NCBI GenBank assembly: GCA_905200645.1
Contig: CAJKLD010000026.1
Location: forward strand, 1 to 34,925
Direction: 5' to 3'
DNA: 34,925 nucleotides
From: an uncultured Phascolarctobacterium sp.
Lineage (GTDB): Bacteria; Bacillota; Negativicutes; Acidaminococcales; Acidaminococcaceae
The notes beneath the pieces were generated by a model. The model was given only the letters and a program-made list of their open reading frames with translations, searched no databases and was not told the DNA's origin. The translations under genes and the position numbers were made by a program. Every line of letters begins with the position of its first letter. Position 1 is the stretch's first letter. Positions 31,047-34,925 of this stretch are shown here, piece by piece.

Positions 31047-32042
31047 TCATTCCGGCAAAGCGGAAAGCATTTCTATCAGCGGCTCTAAAACTGCCCAAAC
31101 CACTGTCGCCACAATTAAAGCTGCTAACAGCAGCAATATAGGCGCTAAAACTTCCTTAAGACCGGCAATTCTGCCTTGCATATTCTGTTCTCCAATTTTT
31201 GCTGCTTCACGCAACATTTGAGGTAAGTAGCCTGTTGAAGCTCCCACACCCAACAAATTTAATGTTATAGGAGAAAACAGCCCTTCCACTCCTGCCAGAG
31301 ACGCAGCAATCTCCACACCGCGCTGTAATCTGCTGTTTAAAAGCAACAGCTGCCGTTCATAAGGACTCTCTGTCATTGTTCCGGCAATCGTCTTAACAGC
31401 CAGCGTAATATTTATGCCGCTGTCCAATAATAATGCCAACAATTTGCAGAAGCGAACTTCATATAATAGGCCATAAAAATTTCCACACCAACGTCTACTT
31501 AGCATCCATGCCGCTGCTTCGCCGCCGCAATATTTTACCAATATAAAAAGCAAAGCTATACCGGCTACACTTAACCACGGATACGCTGTCAAAAAATTAT
31601 GTACAGCTAATAACCGAGCCATTGTTCCTGTTGGCTTTATACTCATTCCTGCATAAACAGAAGCCAACATGGGCAGCATATATAATAGGAAAAAGACAAG
31701 CACACACAAGGCAGCGCCTAAAAGAAATAACGGATAAAGTGCAGTTTTAATAACAAACTGCTGCAGTCTTTCCTGCTGCTCGTAATATGCGGCTAATTCC
31801 TCCAGCACAACGCTAAGTTGACCGCTTACTTCTCCCGCGGTAACCAGTTGAATGGCCAAAGGCGGAAAAAATTGCTTCTCCTGAGCCATAGCCTCGGCTA
31901 AGGTGTTGCCGTGCAGCAAAAGCTGGTAAAGATGATAACAAAGTAAATGCAGCTTTTTGTCCATACGCAGCTGTAAAAGCTCCATAGCCTGCAAAAGCGG
32001 CAGGCCGCTTTGCAAAATTAAAGCCAACTGACGTAAGAACAA
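31047..32042 (-). CDS. GspF/PilC-type inner membrane platform protein
   Basis: The 331-aa protein has two GspF domains: FLRQLALILQSGLPLLQAMELL at the N-terminus, and the second copy at VRFCKLLALLLDSGINITLAVKTI near residue 195. Membrane segments lie at about 105-130, 155-175 and 305-325. Usual GspF/PilC proteins are about 400 aa; about 60 N-terminal residues are missing. The listed start is TTG without a ribosome site. A perfect AAGGAGG at 32096-32090 is followed in frame only by ATT (32081) and CTG (32078), so translation may really begin there. An in-frame TAG just upstream rules out a full-length N-terminus. Confidence 0.85.
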   Translation of the reverse strand: MFLRQLALILQSGLPLLQAMELLQLRMDKKLHLLCYHLYQLLLHGNTLAEAMAQEKQFFPPLAIQLVTAGEVSGQLSVVLEELAAYYEQQERLQQFVIKTALYPLFLLGAALCVLVFFLLYMLPMLASVYAGMSIKPTGTMARLLAVHNFLTAYPWLSVAGIALLFILVKYCGGEAAAWMLSRRWCGNFYGLLYEVRFCKLLALLLDSGINITLAVKTIAGTMTESPYERQLLLLNSRLQRGVEIAASLAGVEGLFSPITLNLLGVGASTGYLPQMLREAAKIGEQNMQGRIAGLKEVLAPILLLLAALIVATVVWAVLEPLIEMLSALPE

Positions 32043-32200
32043 AATCCGTTGATTTACCGAATAAGATCTTGGGTGCAGAATCTTTATCGCCTCCTTAGAC
32101 TAAGCTTATATTATGGAAGCTCTTGCAGCACTAAAAAAGCTTGTCACAAATGAAAAATACTTGTAGACCCAGCATGTCAAACTTGTGAACTATTTTTATA

Positions 32201-32246
32201 AAAAAGCTCGCGACGCTCATACTGCAAGGCTTCGCGAGCTTTTTTA
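32201..32246. terminator. Perfect hairpin with T runs on both strands in the divergent pil/SH3 region
   Basis: AAAAAGCTCGCGA pairs with TCGCGAGCTTTTT (13 bp, 18-nt loop). No gene ends here on either strand, so it would act as an attenuator of a pil-operon transcript starting upstream, or end a short RNA. Confidence 0.75.
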
Positions 32247-32275
32247 AATTGTTTCTTTTGCTTAAATAAAGAAGC

Positions 32276-32386
32276 TTGAAACAAAATATTTTATCGACTA
32301 ATTATGCTTTCTTTTACGATAACAGTCATTTCCCACCCCAATTTTTGTGTAAGGGTGGTTTTTAAGCTTCCGTAATAGCTTATAAT
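32276..32386 (+). promoter_or_regulatory. Tandem promoter-like and terminator-like signals before the SH3b gene
   Basis: TTGAAA (32276-32281), 17 nt, TAATTA (32299-32304) could start a transcript near 32311. The hairpin CCACCC/GGGTGG (32333-32358) plus five T would end it after about 50 nt. A separate TATAAT at 32381-32386 probably serves the SH3b gene. The rest of the 32100-32477 gap shows nothing else. Confidence 0.35.
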
Positions 32387-32477
32387 TAGCATAAGATAAA
32401 GCAGCTATCGCCAAATTTTATCTTAATTTAAATTTCCATACAAACTAGGGAACCAAATAAAAGCAAGGAGGATTAAT

Positions 32478-33287
32478 ATGAACAAAGCGTTGAAGAAAGT
32501 ATTATGCTTAGCGGTTTTTGCGCCTTTGTTAATGTTTAGCAAGCCTGCCGGAGCTCAGCTGCAGGCAGATTTTGTAGAGCGGGAGCTGGAAAAATATCCT
32601 ATGTGGCCGCTTACTGCTCAATGTACTGCCACCGATGTTAATGTGCGTACCGAACCTAATACCAACTGTGCTGTAATAACCATGCTGCAAAACGGCGACG
32701 TATTTTATGTAAATAATGTAGTGCGTGGCAATGATTATGTTTGGCTGCAGGGCAGAACCGCCGACGGAGCGGAGGGCTATATGGTAGGCAATTATTTAGA
32801 CGCGGCGTACAACGCCACCAGCAGAGCTGAACGTTTTAGAGCCTTAGTTGACAGCGCCTGGATTACTAACGTAAAAAAATTTGCGGCTGCCAGCGGTCAA
32901 GATTACAGCGATAGAATCATCAATTTAAGTGAAGAAAAATTTCACTATGCAGAGCAAATGATAAAAATCGGACCTCATGAACTGCACGGAAGCTATGACG
33001 GCGGAGGAAGCCTCGATGCCACCGCCGTTGTGCTGCACGGTCCCGGTTTTGCGGTGCTGGGACACGAAGTAGGCGAGCAGCTCACAAACGCGCAGCTACA
33101 AGAAATTAACCGGGATATGCTTGACATAGGCTGGAATGAGATGTACTTTGATGCTTCGAGTAATACTTATCGCTGGTATTTAGAAGAAAAGGTAGACGGA
33201 GCTATGCGTCCGGTTAAAGAAATTGCCTTTACCGTCAAAAACAATGTCATTACGGAAATAGTATATCATTACGTCGTTATAGACTAG
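32478..33287 (+). CDS. Exported protein with bacterial SH3 (SH3b) domain
   Basis: The 269-aa protein has a signal peptide (cleavage near AGA-QL, residue 26). Residues about 48-108 form an SH3b domain: TDVNVRTEPNTNCAVI, then YVWLQGR and GYMVGNYL. SH3b domains bind peptidoglycan or other wall ligands. The remaining 160 residues (ITNVKKFAAASGQDYSD, ELHGSYDGGGSLD) match no family I recognise and contain no evident catalytic motif. GGAGG lies 7-8 nt before the ATG. Confidence 0.8.
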   Translation: MNKALKKVLCLAVFAPLLMFSKPAGAQLQADFVERELEKYPMWPLTAQCTATDVNVRTEPNTNCAVITMLQNGDVFYVNNVVRGNDYVWLQGRTADGAEGYMVGNYLDAAYNATSRAERFRALVDSAWITNVKKFAAASGQDYSDRIINLSEEKFHYAEQMIKIGPHELHGSYDGGGSLDATAVVLHGPGFAVLGHEVGEQLTNAQLQEINRDMLDIGWNEMYFDASSNTYRWYLEEKVDGAMRPVKEIAFTVKNNVITEIVYHYVVID

Positions 33288-33324
33288 AAGCAGTTGAAAA
33301 CTTTTACAGACGATATAGCGACAA

Positions 33325-33374
33325 AAAAAGCTTCGGCAGGACGTTTTACTAACGCCTGGTGCCGAAGCTTTTTA
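33325..33374. terminator. Bidirectional terminator between the SH3b gene and the DUF3298-like gene
   Basis: AAAAAGCTTCGGCA (33325-33338) pairs with TGCCGAAGCTTTTT (33360-33373), with A and T runs on the two sides, so it serves both convergent genes. Confidence 0.88.
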
Positions 33375-33425
33375 GTTTACCGATAAGCAATAAAAATTAT
33401 TCTCTTGATGGTTGCAATCGTTTTA

Positions 33426-34925
33426 TTAACCGCGCGGGGAAAGCCTTTGCACAAACACATTTTTATCGCCAACCTTATCGCCTACCAAAGGCTCGCCGCT
33501 TAATTCGGTAATATACACTTTGAATAATTCCTCCTTCTCATTGTAAGTATTTTCAAACTCCAAAGCGCTTATGCCAATATATTCAGCGCCGCCGCGGCTA
33601 AAAGCGCCGCTCAGATTATGATAATAAATTTCTCCCTGCTCCGTCATTCCTAAATATTTTAATGTACCTCTCATAGGCATAGCATAATTCTGTTCATAAT
33701 TGATGTCTACGCTGGCATCGGCAGACAAAATCAGCATAATCTGCTTGTTATCGGCTTTATTTGTCGAGGTGACGGAAAGATTGTTGTGGAAGGAAGTTTG
33801 GTCTGCTTCCACAAGCTTGCGCAAATCTACTTTTTTGCCATTTTTATATACGGCATAAACGGTGGGACCGTCGTTATTTTCCGCACCAACCTCTAAAAAA
33901 TCTTGGACGCCTTCCACACCTGCAAGCGGTCCGCTGGCGCAGAAATAGCCGCCCTTTAAGCCGCTGGTAACATCCACATATTCTACGCGCCCTTCCTTGG
34001 TCAGCAAAAAGATAAAGAGCTCACATGTTGGCGTCTGCAAAGTGCAGTGCATTTTTGTATAATTGCCATAAAGTCCATGTACCTTATAATCCTTATCGAA
34101 ATCTACAAGGATGCTTCCGTTTGCTTTATTTACGCCTACGCCTATGCCCCAGTCTGTCTCATGCAGGCGCAGCGTAAGTTTGTCCCCCCGCCGTGTAGCC
34201 GTCAAAAAATCAAAGGTTTTATTTGTTTCCACAGGCGCATTTTGCGGCGCCAACTCTACCGGCAGCACCTTAGAAATCCAATCGCTGCCGACGATGGAAC
34301 CGATATTTACCAGCGCATGAATATTACCCTGGTTATCCAAAAACAGCGGACAGTCGGCATTGATATTTTTTGCAGACAGGGTGCGCCCCTTAATTTCATG
34401 GTAAGTAGCTGGAAGTTCGTCCATAGCAAACCAGTTGGCACAATTTTGGTCGTCAAAACATTTTGCCGCCGCACGACGCACTCCATGCAGATATTGCTCC
34501 TGAGATATGCCTTTGCTTGCCCAAATATCGCTATTGGTCAGCTTTTTGCCTGCTGTCATATCATATAAAAAAGTGTCGCTGTAAGTTCCGCTTTCAAAAG
34601 CTCTGATATAGTGCACCACTATGCTCATTACATTGCCGCTGTAATAAACGTCATAATTGATGGTGCGGCAATAAATCGGTTCTTTATTTTTTAAGTTTTG
34701 CAAATTTTCCCGCGCAACTCTGCCGTAAACGTCGGCAATTTCTTTATTGATAGCGGCAGCGTCCGGCGTAGCATCGTCTATCTGCGGCACATGATAGGCG
34801 TAGTTCATTTCCGGGCCGTCCTTAGGCACAGATGTTCCGTCCTCGCTGTAAAGTTCTTTAACGTTAATTTTTTTGGCTCTGTCACAACAAATGGTTGATT
34901 TTGACGAGAAATAGCGTATAATAAT
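33426..34925 (-). CDS. DUF3298-like exported protein, 5' end outside the window
   Basis: The frame is open to the window edge with no ATG between 34829 and 34925, so the gene is 5'-truncated; a GTG at 34829 is internal. The N-terminal half resembles DUF3298/DUF4163-type proteins: INYDVYYSGNVMSIVVHYI and then FLYDMTAGKKLTNSDIW, the segment that normally precedes the RsiV-like fold. The C-terminal half (about 250 residues) is beta rich and unrecognised. A signal peptide is expected upstream but cannot be seen. Family assignment is tentative. Confidence 0.6.
   Translation of the reverse strand: MIIRYFSSKSTICCDRAKKINVKELYSEDGTSVPKDGPEMNYAYHVPQIDDATPDAAAINKEIADVYGRVARENLQNLKNKEPIYCRTINYDVYYSGNVMSIVVHYIRAFESGTYSDTFLYDMTAGKKLTNSDIWASKGISQEQYLHGVRRAAAKCFDDQNCANWFAMDELPATYHEIKGRTLSAKNINADCPLFLDNQGNIHALVNIGSIVGSDWISKVLPVELAPQNAPVETNKTFDFLTATRRGDKLTLRLHETDWGIGVGVNKANGSILVDFDKDYKVHGLYGNYTKMHCTLQTPTCELFIFLLTKEGRVEYVDVTSGLKGGYFCASGPLAGVEGVQDFLEVGAENNDGPTVYAVYKNGKKVDLRKLVEADQTSFHNNLSVTSTNKADNKQIMLILSADASVDINYEQNYAMPMRGTLKYLGMTEQGEIYYHNLSGAFSRGGAEYIGISALEFENTYNEKEELFKVYITELSGEPLVGDKVGDKNVFVQRLSPRG

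Overview
The window looks like chromosomal DNA of an anaerobic Negativicutes-type organism, a diderm Firmicute. This assignment is inferred from three things seen together: a biotin-dependent Na+-pumping decarboxylase, Firmicute regulation (a HutP-family protein, a CIRCE operator, strong AGGAGG ribosome sites, many intrinsic terminators), and an exported Spy/CpxP-like protein with minor pilins. The genus is not resolved. No rRNA, tRNA, insertion sequence, prophage or CRISPR array was found.

Positions 1-8987 (minus strand) hold one long operon for Na+-translocating malonate decarboxylase. In transcription order it is: a 41-aa membrane peptide, madB, birA, a HutP-family gene, madA, madE, madC, madD, a madH-like ligase, mdcG/madK and the start of a biotin carrier (madF-like) cut by the window edge. 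Apart from birA and hutP, the order matches the Malonomonas rubra mad cluster as I recall it (B-A-E-C-D-H-K-F). The scheme is that malonate is loaded on an ACP (MadA/MadE), its carboxyl passes to biotin (MadC/MadD/MadF), and MadB decarboxylates carboxybiotin while exporting Na+.

The most unusual part is the roughly 490-nt leader of this operon. After a consensus promoter comes a terminator whose 5' arm is a cluster of GAG/AAG triplets, then a cobalamin riboswitch, then a second terminator. The same GAGAGA-type motif recurs over the hutP ribosome site and inside a terminator-like hairpin between hutP and madA. I propose that the HutP-like protein is an RNA-binding antiterminator of its own operon, stacked with B12 control.

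Positions 9191-17040 hold a divergent MocR regulator, a YigZ protein, a BASS-family transporter, a ClC antiporter with an RCK_C domain, an AlaX-type editing protein, a HAD phosphatase and a metallophosphoesterase. Positions 17195-22941 (minus) hold purC and a metal-uptake operon znuA-znuC-znuB-PHP-DUF362, with a promoter/operator lying on the znuA start. Positions 22983-24463 hold a CIRCE-controlled hsp20 and a nicotinamidase.

Positions 24462-28330 hold a two-component system translationally coupled to an SDR gene, divergent from a Spy-like exported protein. Positions 28483-32100 (minus) hold a type II secretion/type IV pilus-like pseudopilin operon with a GspF/PilC protein but no ATPase, peptidase or secretin in view. 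The end holds an exported SH3b protein and a DUF3298-like protein cut by the window edge.
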